A stretch of 64,000 nucleotides of DNA, taken from Geothrix sp. (GTDB taxonomy: Bacteria > Acidobacteriota > Holophagae > Holophagales > Holophagaceae). Location: the NCBI RefSeq assembly GCF_030219325.1, contig NZ_CP126625.1:2964857-3028856 (forward strand), written 5' to 3'. How positions within the stretch are numbered: position 1 is the first letter of the stretch; every line of letters starts with the position of its first letter. The translations under genes were made by a program, and so were the position numbers. This document shows, piece by piece, positions 25,801 through 34,118 of the stretch. The notes under the pieces are model-generated. The model ran no database searches. It was not told where the DNA came from and saw only the letters and a list, made by a program, of their open reading frames with translations.

Positions 25801-26000
25801 GCGCGGACCTCGTGGTCTGGGGCGAGGACCGCATCCACCTCCTGGACTTCAAGCACTCCAAAGCCTTCGGCGAGGAGGAGCTTGCGGCCTACCGGGACCA
25901 ACTCAACCGGTATTCCGCCGTATTGGCGGAGCGGGAGGGGATGCCCGTGACCTCTTGGCTTGTGCCGCTTCGTGGCAACGCTTGGGTCAATCTGGAATGA
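22893..26000 (+). CDS. AddA-like UvrD/Rep helicase-nuclease subunit
   Basis: SF1A helicase with a C-terminal nuclease, 1035 residues; with the upstream gene it should form an AddAB-type end-resection complex. Walker A SASAGSGKTF (about 21-30), Walker B LLVDEYQDTS (about 383), motif III QAIYGFRGGD (about 413), motif V TAHGSKGLEYDDVILP (about 728) and motif VI YVALTRAKGR (about 802) are present. The nuclease core shows GRADLVVWG and LLDFKHSK (about 972-992) and AYRDQLNRY. The ATG at 22893 is chosen because GGGGAGGGGG lies upstream; an ATG six codons earlier sits inside that site and overlaps the previous gene. Confidence 0.9.
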   Translation: MRTLDLSDPLILDQSLVVSASAGSGKTFTLTVLVTARLGRGDIRPWEILATTFSETSAADLRERLLRPLDMLSALDEAAWQQLLPHLEVPVATDLEALLKELPGIQHLKKSAGEVAQAAAHWSCAPWLGSPAKARAFWRRVRREAELLQVSTIHSLAMRVLSKGEGSHDTILDVRHPSLLRLLRLTVREALTLPTGHADEVPARLLLAWAEQNWEELSQGFDNHLDALGHLKGEDPSQYRDALTHALAGARNALAPFAADAELAKHPSGKGLHNFKKENLLPVPVDSADLQTNLRWAQAQSGRVSNPPPAYYSDAFCEAMAALKPVATALEAWLRCLLVNALQRFEAEKQAQGLATFGDLVRQALDSLKAHGLETPAPKLLLVDEYQDTSKVQDAFLEALGAERMVRVGDVKQAIYGFRGGDPDLLRDRLAAAGEGAFRLASNFRSTPEIVTLANTYVDQVWPQLDPTVGDLDGAQVPVAPSGPPVGLVRTPAPPTSGDLPALADWISGLSRESGWTESLGARAKTGSRTRALLLKQRTRLPGLLQRLKAQGIQPYVVAKEGFWDSPGVRLILAALEAVAHPERPIPCAALLRQVVGLSDAELATLAQGCEGRPGLPGLGQLDPERLPDAHREAARFLLDLRQASTQTIAGRLLRHGALLQAIAALNVHGALEPLRARRNLAGLLAKLQDLPASPSVAYALLDDERNGLERGDLPASVEDADLLIQTAHGSKGLEYDDVILPLLNVNPRSFRKGDLRTRPETGELLLAWKLGTFTGRAYDDLKPLVEAKQKRDELNLLYVALTRAKGRLCVLLQEPKDPKEPKPPSEFKTWAKWGQVLASSHLDWKPLAEAPTPVPVPARVTLTLDSPPARAALADLTLPADAHDDLPGDTRSKARQEGEAMHAFLRDLLVRWEDPEAFQACLAAAPPVAHARENALRFLEQFEAKGWRHFRRRTELPLAGAASSGGLGRADLVVWGEDRIHLLDFKHSKAFGEEELAAYRDQLNRYSAVLAEREGMPVTSWLVPLRGNAWVNLE

Positions 26001-26019
26001 CAAACCTGGGCAATCCACC

Positions 26020-26271
26020 ACCTTGAAAGGCAGCCTGAAGCATCCTGGGACCAGCTATCGTGTGGATGGCCATCGGCGCACCCATTCGGTCATCTACCAG
26101 ACCGCCCGGGCGGACCTGCTGGGGCTGGTGAGCCTCGGCCTGCTGGAGCAGACCAAAGAAGGCCGGGCCTTCGTGTTCACCGCGCCACGGGATCTGTCCC
26201 GGCGCATGAAGGAACTTGCCGCTCAGAGCTTGAAGACATTTTCTCGATGCCAGCTCAGGAAATCGGCATGA
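26020..26271 (+). pseudogene. C-terminal remnant of a Fic-family protein
   Basis: A short piece reading LKHPGTSYRVDGHRR, then QTARADLLGLVSLGLLEQ and GRAFVFTAPRDL. This matches the winged-helix tail that follows the Fic domain in many AMP-transferring Fic proteins (QTARxDLLxLxxxGLLxxxxxGRAFxF). No Fic core (HPFxxGNGR) precedes it; instead the AddA-like gene ends 20 bases upstream. The last residues of the open frame run into the convergent HNH gene. I take it as the surviving end of a deleted gene. Assignment is from memory of the family pattern. Confidence 0.55.
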
Positions 26272-27113
26272 GGTCGCTGATCTAGCGCCTCGGGGACGAG
26301 AACCCGTCGATCCGAGCGGAGGAGCCGAGACAAATCATCGGGAACGCCTTGTGGGGAGAGCAGGATGCTGCCGTCTACGCCGACGGCCAAAAGCCCTCGA
26401 TCGAATAACCAATGGAGGGTGCCTGTGAGAGCCAGTCCATTTCGTACTGAATCTGGGCCGTTGAAGGCGACTGGTCGAATGTGCGCAGCCTGGACCTCGG
26501 GCCGCCCACCACCATTGATCAGCCGCAGACCAGAAAAAGCGCAGGTGTTCTGGTAGGCCTCGCGGACCTTGTGGCGGAAGGCGACTTCCCGGAAAGGGCG
26601 TGAGACCCACTGCTGAATCATTGGGCGATCCGAGTAGGCGATGGCTTCTTCGGCAACCCGGTCCGCGGTCTGATTCGAATCGTTGATCTCCCACGAGTCC
26701 ATCACCCGTGAGAATCCGGCTCGGACGATCGCCTCGAATTCCTCCAACGGAAGAACCCTCACAGCCCGGCCAAAGGCCCCCTTGTTGGTCGATCCATCGG
26801 CCTTTTGAAGCGTGGATTCCCGATAGTGCCCACCTTCCTGGAACGGTACCGGCAGATCGAACTCCTGATAGCCCTCCATGTAGGCGAAGAAATGATCCTC
26901 TCGCTCGGCGTCGGGCATGATGCGCGTGATCCTCGCCATCGCAAAGTAGGCTTGGCGACCGCCCCCTTGGCTTCGCCGAGGTTCGTAGTACAGGATCCAA
27001 TCACCCTCGGCCGCCCCGACCTGGTTCAGGTAGGTTCTCGGGAAGTGGTAACGCACCTCTGGCAGGTCATCGTAGACCGAGCCTACTGACATGGTTAGCA
27101 CTGCGTTGGTCAC
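26223..27113 (-). CDS. HNH endonuclease with unassigned N-terminal domain
   Basis: Protein of 296 residues (289 if ATG at 27092 is used rather than GTG at 27113; neither has a clear ribosome-binding site). The C-terminal half is an HNH_2-type nuclease: CAFSGLRLINGG, EVQAAHIRPV, then NGLALTGTLHWLFDRGLLAV. The N-terminal 100 residues (VRYHFPRTYLNQVGAAEGDWILYYEPRR, then AYFAMARITRI) have the feel of a PUA/EVE-like fold, which often reads modified bases, but this is an impression only. It is probably a stand-alone or modification-dependent restriction enzyme; no methyltransferase is adjacent. The gene and its flanks are visibly less GC-rich than neighbours, and it converges on the Fic remnant, suggesting transfer. 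Confidence 0.78.
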   Translation of the reverse strand: MTNAVLTMSVGSVYDDLPEVRYHFPRTYLNQVGAAEGDWILYYEPRRSQGGGRQAYFAMARITRIMPDAEREDHFFAYMEGYQEFDLPVPFQEGGHYRESTLQKADGSTNKGAFGRAVRVLPLEEFEAIVRAGFSRVMDSWEINDSNQTADRVAEEAIAYSDRPMIQQWVSRPFREVAFRHKVREAYQNTCAFSGLRLINGGGRPEVQAAHIRPVAFNGPDSVRNGLALTGTLHWLFDRGLLAVGVDGSILLSPQGVPDDLSRLLRSDRRVLVPEALDQRPHADFLSWHRENVFKL

Positions 27114-27154
27114 GGGGGCCAGGCTACCAGGTCGTTGATATCAGGGCTGCCCCC

Positions 27155-28708
27155 CTACCCCAACCCCGCCGTCCTGGCCAAGGTCAGCGACCCATCCCGG
27201 TTCGTCCCGGCACACGCCCAGGCCACGGGCCTTCGCTGGCCTTTCACCAGCAGCTCGGCTTTGAGGGTCAGGCCTTCCCAGGGGATGCCTCGGGGCAGGA
27301 GGAGGGAGGCCTGGCGGACGCCGCGGGTCATGGGGTAGCCGGGGTCGAGGCAGCCGGTGGCCAGGGGCTTGCCGTCGGCGGCGCACAGGGAGATCCGGAG
27401 CACGCCGGGGATGCAGGCCACGCCGTCGTTCACGAGGCCGAGCACCAGGCCGTGGCGCCCGTCCCGCTGGTAGGCCCAGATCCAGGAGGGGCGCACGCGG
27501 TAGCCGATGCGGCGGGCGGCGGCGTCGATGGCGGCGTGGGAGCGTTCGTAGCTCCGGAGCAGATGCTCGGCGGAGATGGCGTGGAAGTTCCACAGGGACC
27601 AGTAGTTCGCCCCCACGTCAAGCACGTGGGAGAGGGTGTTCTCGGTGCGCGGCGGCCCGCCCTTGGGATCCGGCGCATCCGGGTCCCCACTCAGGCCCGC
27701 TTCGCAGATGGCGGCGACCCAGGGCGGGCGGTTGGCGAGGGCCTCGATCTGCTCGTTCTCGATGAAGATGGTGTCGGTGCGCAGCCAGTTGTGGGTGCGG
27801 ATGGTGCGGTCCACCAGTTCCGAGTTGCCCACGCGGCTGAAATCAGGCTGGGTGTTCGTGGCCAGGGGCGTGCGCTTCCAGGCCCCCAGCTGGGCCTCGA
27901 ACATCGCCAGCCAGGTGGCCTCGGCGGTGGCGTTGTCCGGGAAGGGATGCCCCTCGTAGGGCCAGGTGTGGCCCTCGCCCCAGAACCCGTACATGAAGGT
28001 GTCCATGTATTCCACCTGGGGATGCCCATCCAGCTCCTGGGCCAGGAGCCCGTTCAGCTCCCGGAAGGCGGCCTGGTACTCGGGGTGGTCGTAGCGCGGG
28101 AGCTGGTTCAGGCCCTTGTTCCGGGGCAGCTCGGAGGGGCGCTCCCACTGCCCCTTGAGCGCCACCGTGGGGACCTTCGCTGCGAGGAAGGCCGGCATCC
28201 CCGGCTCGGGATGGTCGGGGTTCTCCAGCATCACGCGGAAGCCCACGCCCTTGCCGTAGCGCCGCGCCAGATCGAGGGTGGCCTTCCAGCCCTCGGGGAA
28301 GTCCAGCCGTCCAGGGCGCTGCTGGATGTCCCGCCAGTTGAGGCGGATGTAGACCTTCTGCGCGAAGGGCAGCCGGATGAGGTCCTCGAGGTACCGCTCC
28401 ACGGGCACGCCGTGGGTGCGAGGCGGCCAGAAGTCCCCGGACACATACACGGTGAGGCCCATGCCGGGGTTGGGGACGATGTCGGTGGATGGCAGGGTGG
28501 TCATCACCACCTCGCTGCCGGACAGCACCTCCTCCGGCGGGTACTGGGGGAACGGGCCCTGGTAGAGCCGGTCGGGGACCGCCGGGGGCGGCCCGAAGTC
28601 GTGTTTCTCCCAGGTGTGGCTGGGCACGAAGGCGGAGGCCGAGCGGGAGCCCAGTCCCGCCGCCAGGGCCGCCGTCCCCGCGGTCTTGAAAAAGTCGCGT
28701 CGTTTCAT
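27155..28708 (-). CDS. Tat-exported glycosidase-like TIM-barrel protein
   Basis: Exported protein of 517 residues. The N-terminus MKRRDFFKTAGTAALAAGL is a twin-arginine signal, so it is probably folded or loaded with a cofactor before export. The mature part has VYIRLNWRDIQQRPGRLDFPEGW, GVGFRVMLENPDHP and MDTFMYGFWGEGHTWPYEGH, a layout seen in GH5- or GH42-like barrels and in DUF4832-type proteins; Glu in FWGEGH and in IFIENEQ are candidate catalytic residues. The C-terminal 120 residues look like a beta-sandwich. The start at 28708 has AGGTGGA upstream. It is the last gene of the long minus-strand operon, 111 bases after the GH36-like gene. Substrate unknown. Confidence 0.65.
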   Translation of the reverse strand: MKRRDFFKTAGTAALAAGLGSRSASAFVPSHTWEKHDFGPPPAVPDRLYQGPFPQYPPEEVLSGSEVVMTTLPSTDIVPNPGMGLTVYVSGDFWPPRTHGVPVERYLEDLIRLPFAQKVYIRLNWRDIQQRPGRLDFPEGWKATLDLARRYGKGVGFRVMLENPDHPEPGMPAFLAAKVPTVALKGQWERPSELPRNKGLNQLPRYDHPEYQAAFRELNGLLAQELDGHPQVEYMDTFMYGFWGEGHTWPYEGHPFPDNATAEATWLAMFEAQLGAWKRTPLATNTQPDFSRVGNSELVDRTIRTHNWLRTDTIFIENEQIEALANRPPWVAAICEAGLSGDPDAPDPKGGPPRTENTLSHVLDVGANYWSLWNFHAISAEHLLRSYERSHAAIDAAARRIGYRVRPSWIWAYQRDGRHGLVLGLVNDGVACIPGVLRISLCAADGKPLATGCLDPGYPMTRGVRQASLLLPRGIPWEGLTLKAELLVKGQRRPVAWACAGTNRDGSLTLARTAGLG

Positions 28709-28819
28709 GAGTCCACCTGGTCGAGGAGAAATCACGCCATCCGAATCCGTCCCGATCCTGCTGCGATTTGAACCGCCCCGTCACGCGGCGCTGAGTGTTG
28801 GCGTTGCGTCAGTCACCCT

Positions 28820-30877
28820 TCATTCCGGCCTGGCCTCGATCAGGAGGTGGGCGCTGAAGGGAAGGTTCAGGGTGGCGCGGGGACCCTTGACCACGCCCAG
28901 ATCCCGGTCGTGTTCGTAGTCCCGGATCCGATACGTGCGGGCTTCGAGGCCCCGCAGCTCGACCGGGCCCTGCCACTTCTTGGCGAAGAACCCGTAGTAC
29001 CGGGCCTCGCCCTTCTGGATGGCGTGGGTCTCGGGCAGGTCGAAGCCGACGTCGTAGAGATCCCCGAGATACTGTCCCTTCGGCAACATCTGTTTCCGAT
29101 AGATGCCAAGCCACGTCGCGAGGGCCCGCTTGCGCCCGGGCGTGAGGTCCGAGGTGCTGCGCTTGGTGGCGAGGGCGGGCAACACGAACTGGGTGCCGAT
29201 GACGCCCCCCACGGCCACCGTCGAGGCATAGTCGCTTGCCCCGTCGCTCAGCTCCACGTGATCGCCGAAGTAGGCGACGCCATCGCCCATGAGGGCCTTC
29301 AGGACCTTCCCCTTGGAGCGGACCTGGAAGGAGCTGGTGGGATCGGAGCCGACCGACATGTTGAAGTAGGGCATGGTGAAGAAGGAATAGCTGGTGCCGC
29401 AGGGGCAGAACTCCACCAGGGCCTGGGGCTTGAGGCTCCGCACCGTCTCGAAGATCGCCTTGAAGTAGAGGGGCAGCGCCTTCACGGCATCCTCGGGATG
29501 CTCGTGGTGGTGGGCGGGGTTGTAGCAGGGTGGCACGCCGTTCATGTACTGCCCGTCGAGCTTCAGCCCGTCGTAGCCCCAGTCGAGGATCATCTTCTTC
29601 GCCAGGTCCTTGCTGTACTCGATCACGCCGGGCGCCGCCGGGCACAGGTAGAAGGTCGGCCAGTACGAGATCTTCTGCTGCGATCCGTCGCGGTTCAGGA
29701 GGGCGAACTCGGGATGCTCCTTCATCAGGGTGCTCCCGCGGGAGCCCATGAGCGGCGCCCACCACAGCTGCGCCTGGAAGCCATCCTGGTGGATCCGGTC
29801 GACCATCGCCTTCAGGTCCTCGTCACCTCTAGGGAACTTCAGGGGATCCGGATGCCAGTCCGCGTAGTTGTCCTGCCAGCCATCGTCCACGGTCACCCAG
29901 GTGAAGCCGAGTTCCTTGACGGTGGGGAGGGTTCCGTAGATCTGCCGGGCCTGGACCTTCCTGCCGTAGCCCCAGGCGCACCAGATGGGTCCGAAGGCCG
30001 CTTCGGGGGAGTCCGCCATGCGGAAGCCCTGGCCCGCCATGAACCGCCGGTAGAGCGACAGCGTGCCGAAACAATCGCCTTCATGGACGGACACGAAGGT
30101 CCGCAGGCTCCGCACGGTGGCGCCGGGCGCGAGGCTCTGCTCCCGCGCCATGCGCAGGGCCACCTGGGCCCGGCCCGCCTTCGGCATGGTCACGGGCAGG
30201 GACACCAGCTCGGGCGAGGTCTCCAGATGGCCGATGCCCAGACCCGCCTCGCGGGACCACACGTCGACGATGGGCGTCCCTCCGCCGTAGTCCGGGGCGT
30301 TCATGCCCAGGTGGTTCTCCTGCCGGAACCCCACGCGCAGCGGCACCAGCCAGTTCGGCCGCCGCTCGTAGGATCCGCATTGGTACGACCAGAAGGTCGG
30401 CCCTTTCCCGGCCGCCTGGGCCTCCAGCTCGTAGGCGTGGCTGGTCCAGCCGCTGATGGGCAGACTGGCACCACCTTCGTTGGTGTAGGCCACCTCGTAG
30501 ACCGCCAGCGCGGGGAAGGCGTCGTAGATCGTCACGGTGACGGTCTTGATGAGCTGCGGGGCCTGGCCCTTCAGCACCAGGCGCTCGCCATCGGCGATGC
30601 GGTCCCGCTGCTGGGAGACCAGGGTGAATTCCTGCCGCTTCCGGCCCGGACCCTCCAGGTACTCCGAGTCGGAGAAGGGCCCCAGGGGTTTCTCGACGCC
30701 CTTGAACCGGGCGACCACCCGGCTTCGCAGGTGCAGGTCGAACTCGATGCGGAGGCAGGGGCTCTGGATGGACGGGGCCTCGGCGGCGGCCTGGGCCGCG
30801 GGAACGGCGGCCCGCGCCGGTCCCGACGGAAGGGCCAGGGACAGACCGGCGAGGGCAAGGGCACGGAACAGGGACAT
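28820..30877 (-). CDS. GH36-like alpha-galactosidase/galactosaminidase, exported (copy A)
   Basis: Clan GH-D enzyme of 685 residues with a signal peptide (MSLFRALALAGLSLALPSGPARA). An N-terminal beta-supersandwich is followed by the barrel: WCAWGYGRKV, WVTVDDGWQDNYADW, WGYDGLKLDGQ with the predicted nucleophile Asp near 440, LVEFCPCGT and GSDPTSSFQ with the predicted acid/base Asp near 510. The nucleophile context differs from the usual KWDxNR of plant-like alpha-galactosidases. It probably acts in the periplasm on alpha-linked galactose, GalNAc or galactosamine; the operon context favours the amino sugar. It is paralogous to the gene at 32024-34087. Confidence 0.8.
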   Translation of the reverse strand: MSLFRALALAGLSLALPSGPARAAVPAAQAAAEAPSIQSPCLRIEFDLHLRSRVVARFKGVEKPLGPFSDSEYLEGPGRKRQEFTLVSQQRDRIADGERLVLKGQAPQLIKTVTVTIYDAFPALAVYEVAYTNEGGASLPISGWTSHAYELEAQAAGKGPTFWSYQCGSYERRPNWLVPLRVGFRQENHLGMNAPDYGGGTPIVDVWSREAGLGIGHLETSPELVSLPVTMPKAGRAQVALRMAREQSLAPGATVRSLRTFVSVHEGDCFGTLSLYRRFMAGQGFRMADSPEAAFGPIWCAWGYGRKVQARQIYGTLPTVKELGFTWVTVDDGWQDNYADWHPDPLKFPRGDEDLKAMVDRIHQDGFQAQLWWAPLMGSRGSTLMKEHPEFALLNRDGSQQKISYWPTFYLCPAAPGVIEYSKDLAKKMILDWGYDGLKLDGQYMNGVPPCYNPAHHHEHPEDAVKALPLYFKAIFETVRSLKPQALVEFCPCGTSYSFFTMPYFNMSVGSDPTSSFQVRSKGKVLKALMGDGVAYFGDHVELSDGASDYASTVAVGGVIGTQFVLPALATKRSTSDLTPGRKRALATWLGIYRKQMLPKGQYLGDLYDVGFDLPETHAIQKGEARYYGFFAKKWQGPVELRGLEARTYRIRDYEHDRDLGVVKGPRATLNLPFSAHLLIEARPE

Positions 30878-30908
30878 GGCGGACTCCCGGAAAGGGCGGA
30901 ACCAGACG

Positions 30909-32027
30909 TCAGGGGCGCTGGGCGCGGGCCATCACGCGGCGGGCGTTGTCGGCGTACAGCTTCCTCAGCACCGGTTCGCCCAGGCCGAAGCCGTACAGGG
31001 GCCAGTGGTAGCCGAACAGCTCGGTCTCGTAGAAGTGCTCATCCTCGGATTCCAGGATCCGGAAGGTGGTGCGGTACATCTCGGCCTCCATCCCCATGTC
31101 CGTGCCGTAGAGAATCCGGTCCTGGTAGCGACCGAGGAAGCGGGCGACCTGCCGCGGAATGGGGGCCGTCTCGCCGTAGCGGGCGCCGATGTCGGCGTAG
31201 AGGTTCGGGTACTTGTCCAGCATCGCGCCCAGGATGGCCAGGTCGTGGCAGCAGTTGGCCAGGTGGCAGGCGATGAAGAGGGTCCGGGGATGCTTCTTCA
31301 CGGCGCGGTCGAGGGTCGCGATGACCTGGTCGTGCCGGAGCACGTCGGGCCGGTTGGGGATCTTCCACTCGAAGGCATTCATCAGGCCGTCGTTGGTCTG
31401 ATCCTGGGGCTCGTACATCCACTGGTCCTCGCCCACGTGCACGTTGATGGGCAGGCCCAGGTCCGCGCACTTCTCCAGGATCGCGTCCATGCGGGGATCG
31501 TCGAGGTGCATGCCGCCGGCGTTGCCGTTCAGCCCGCCGCCCTTGTCCGTGATCTCGCCCACCCCCACGGCCCCGAGGCGGCGGCAGCGCTCCAGTTCCG
31601 CCAGGGCGGCGGGCCCGAAGCCCGGCTGATCGAACCCGGTGAAGTCGATGCCGCACCAGAGCTCGAACCGCGCGGGGTATTTCCTGTACTTCCGGGTGGC
31701 CTCGTCGAAGGTCTTTCCCGTGCTCCCGAAGAGGATCACAGTCTTTTCGATGCCCACGGCATCCATGGTCTTCACCCAGGCTGCCACCTCGGCCTCCGTT
31801 TCCGCGTAGGGATGGGAATGGATGTCGATGGTGGGGAAGCGGGCCTTCTCGATGCGGGTCTGGGGCACCTTGAAGATGGAATGGGGGCGGTAGTCCTTCA
31901 GCAGCAGCTGGTCCGGAGGAATCGCCTTGGCTGACTGGGCCTGGAGGGCCGCCCCAAGGGCGAGCAGCGAGCAGAACCCGAGGGCCCGCCTCAGCGGCCT
32001 GAACCCGGTTGGATGGAATCCAGTCAT
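30909..32027 (-). CDS. Exported amidohydrolase-2 family metal hydrolase
   Basis: Amidohydrolase-superfamily TIM barrel of 372 residues with an N-terminal signal peptide (RRALGFCSLLALGAALQAQ). Metal-site motifs are visible: IDIHSHPY (about 67), LPINVHVGED (about 195), FIACHLANCC (about 257) and LYGTDMG (about 309). The family includes decarboxylases, lactonases and deacetylases; none of these can be chosen here. The ATG at 32027 overlaps the upstream GH36-like stop as ATGA; a longer open frame upstream is only a shadow. Placement between two glycosidase genes makes a periplasmic sugar-modifying role likely. Confidence 0.75.
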   Translation of the reverse strand: MTGFHPTGFRPLRRALGFCSLLALGAALQAQSAKAIPPDQLLLKDYRPHSIFKVPQTRIEKARFPTIDIHSHPYAETEAEVAAWVKTMDAVGIEKTVILFGSTGKTFDEATRKYRKYPARFELWCGIDFTGFDQPGFGPAALAELERCRRLGAVGVGEITDKGGGLNGNAGGMHLDDPRMDAILEKCADLGLPINVHVGEDQWMYEPQDQTNDGLMNAFEWKIPNRPDVLRHDQVIATLDRAVKKHPRTLFIACHLANCCHDLAILGAMLDKYPNLYADIGARYGETAPIPRQVARFLGRYQDRILYGTDMGMEAEMYRTTFRILESEDEHFYETELFGYHWPLYGFGLGEPVLRKLYADNARRVMARAQRP

Positions 32028-34087
32028 GGCGCCACCTCCAGCAGCAGATGATCCTTGAAGGCCACGGCCAGGCGCGGCGCCCTGCCCCGGACGGCCACCA
32101 CTTCGCCCAAGTCCCGGCCTTCGACGAGGTCCCGCACGCGATGGCGGCCGGGCTCCAGGCCCCGGAGCTCGACCCGGCCCTTCCAGGCGCCCGCCGCGAA
32201 GAACCCGTAGTGCATCCTGCCGTCGCGGGCGATGGCGTAGCCCTCCGGGCGGTCCACGCCCAGGGTGTACAGGTTCAGGAAGGTGCCGCTGGACAGGCGC
32301 TTCTCCCGGTAGAGGTCCAGCCACCGCCGCCAGACCGCGTTCTTGGCCGGACTGAGATCCACGGGGCCGGACCTGGGCACCTGGCCCGTGGGAGGCCACA
32401 CGAACTTGGTGCCCGGCACGCCACCGGCGCCCAAGGTGGAGGCGAAGTCCTCGCCGGTCTCCAGCCAGTCGTCCTTGCCGAGGGGCTTCATGACGCTCAG
32501 CTCCACGTGGTCCCCGTACACGGCGGCGGCGGGTCCCAGCAGGGCCTTATAGAGCTTGATGCGGCGCCGGACCTGGACCGCCCCCACGGGATCGGCGGTC
32601 ACGGCCTGGTCCATCCAGGGCAGCCAGGCCGCGGCGGGCGTGGTCCCGCAGGGGCAGATCTGGATCACCGCGCCGGGCTTCAAGGCATGGACGGCCGCCT
32701 GGATCTGCCGGTAGACCTCGGCGGCGGCCTGCGTGGATTCCAGGGGAGAGGCGTGGTGGTGTTTGGGATTGAAGCAGGGCGGAACGGCGAAGACGTTGTC
32801 CATCTTGAAGCCATCGAACCCGTCGTCCCGGATGAAGGCCACGGCCATGTCCCGAAAGTACGCCTGGACCTCCGGCAGGGACGGATCCAGCACCGCCAGG
32901 TCGCGGATCATGGTGGCGGGTTGGCCCTGTTCATCCAGCACCAGCCAGTCCGGATGGTCGCGCACCACCTGGGACTGGCGGTACTGGTGGGACTCGCCCT
33001 TGCCATTGGCGATCTCGGCGGCGATGGGCAGCCACCAGAGCTGCACCTTGATCCCGGCCCGGTGGTACTGGTCCACCATCGCCCTCAGGCTGTCGCCGGG
33101 GTAGGTGTCCGAACGGGCCTTCCAGTCGCCGTAGGCGTCGAACCAGCGGTCATCCAGGGTGGCCCAGCTGAGGCCCAGCTCTTTCAGCTTGGGCAGCACA
33201 CCGAGCATCTGGGCCGGGGTGATGTCGAAGCCATAGCCCCAGCTGCACCAGGTGGCCTCGTAGGCCTCGGCGTCCGCCGCCCCGGGCTTCCAGGCCGAGG
33301 GCGCCATGAGCCGCGACCAGAGGCTGACCGGTTCGAAGAAATCGCCCGGGTGGACCGCCAGGAAACACCAGGGGGAGGTCCAGGTCTCACCGGGTGCGAG
33401 GTTCCGGGCCGGGAAGGCCACGGCGGCGGCGGCGCGGCCATCCGGTGCCACCTGCACCGGCAGGGCGCAGGGGTCGGCGGACAGGCAGCCCAGCGCCTCT
33501 CCGCTGGCGGCATTCCAGAAGTCGATGACGGGGATTCCGCCGCCGACGCCGCCGGCGAGCATGTCCCCCAGCCTGTTCTCGGAGCGGCCGGGGCGGAGGC
33601 GCAGCACCTCGTCCTGGCCCCACCCCTTGCTGGTTCCCTGGAAGGACCACAGGCGACCCTTCGCGAACCGCGCCCGGAGGACATCAAGCTCGCCGGTGCT
33701 CTGCCTGGCGGCGGTGGGATTGGTCAGGCGCAGGGCGGCGAAGAGCACCCCGGGATGGCCCTCCCGAACCTCCAGGACGAGGGTCTTCGACACGGACCCG
33801 CTGCCGAGGCAGGGGATCTCCCAGTGGCTGCCCCCAGCGGAGCGCTGGGCCCGGCCCAGATCCAGGACGGGGACCTTGGCATCGCCGGCTCCCTTCATGG
33901 TGTCGGCAAGGGAAAGGCGCCGTCCATGCTGGAGCCGGGTGGCGGTGATGACGCCGGAGGGCAGCACCTGGAACTCCGCCGAGGGCGTCACCAGCCTGAG
34001 CGGCGGGCGGGCCGCCAGGGCCGTGGCCAGCAGGCCGAAGGCCACGGCCAGGATGCGTCGTCCTTCCATCCAGCGGAGCGCCTGCAT
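32024..34087 (-). CDS. GH36-like alpha-galactosidase/galactosaminidase, exported (copy B)
   Basis: Paralogue of the enzyme at 28820-30877, 687 residues, with a signal peptide (MEGRRILAVAFGLLATALAA). The barrel shows TWCSWGYGFDI, WATLDDRWFDAYGDW, DGFKMDNVF with nucleophile Asp near 427, IQICPCGT and VTADPVGAVQ with acid/base Asp near 497. The shared CPCG signature and PPCxNPxHHH stretch mark both copies as one subfamily. The start at 34087 has AGGGAGGT upstream; the longer frame to 34342 overlaps the transporter and is rejected. Two divergent copies suggest different linkages or chain positions. Confidence 0.8.
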   Translation of the reverse strand: MQALRWMEGRRILAVAFGLLATALAARPPLRLVTPSAEFQVLPSGVITATRLQHGRRLSLADTMKGAGDAKVPVLDLGRAQRSAGGSHWEIPCLGSGSVSKTLVLEVREGHPGVLFAALRLTNPTAARQSTGELDVLRARFAKGRLWSFQGTSKGWGQDEVLRLRPGRSENRLGDMLAGGVGGGIPVIDFWNAASGEALGCLSADPCALPVQVAPDGRAAAAVAFPARNLAPGETWTSPWCFLAVHPGDFFEPVSLWSRLMAPSAWKPGAADAEAYEATWCSWGYGFDITPAQMLGVLPKLKELGLSWATLDDRWFDAYGDWKARSDTYPGDSLRAMVDQYHRAGIKVQLWWLPIAAEIANGKGESHQYRQSQVVRDHPDWLVLDEQGQPATMIRDLAVLDPSLPEVQAYFRDMAVAFIRDDGFDGFKMDNVFAVPPCFNPKHHHASPLESTQAAAEVYRQIQAAVHALKPGAVIQICPCGTTPAAAWLPWMDQAVTADPVGAVQVRRRIKLYKALLGPAAAVYGDHVELSVMKPLGKDDWLETGEDFASTLGAGGVPGTKFVWPPTGQVPRSGPVDLSPAKNAVWRRWLDLYREKRLSSGTFLNLYTLGVDRPEGYAIARDGRMHYGFFAAGAWKGRVELRGLEPGRHRVRDLVEGRDLGEVVAVRGRAPRLAVAFKDHLLLEVAP

Positions 34088-34118
34088 GGGACCTCCCTTG
34101 AAGAAAACGGACCAGCCC

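Noticed and set aside
32028-32399. N-terminal extension of the amidohydrolase
   Set aside because: The extra 124 residues lie inside the GH36 gene in another frame and precede a clear signal peptide at 32027.
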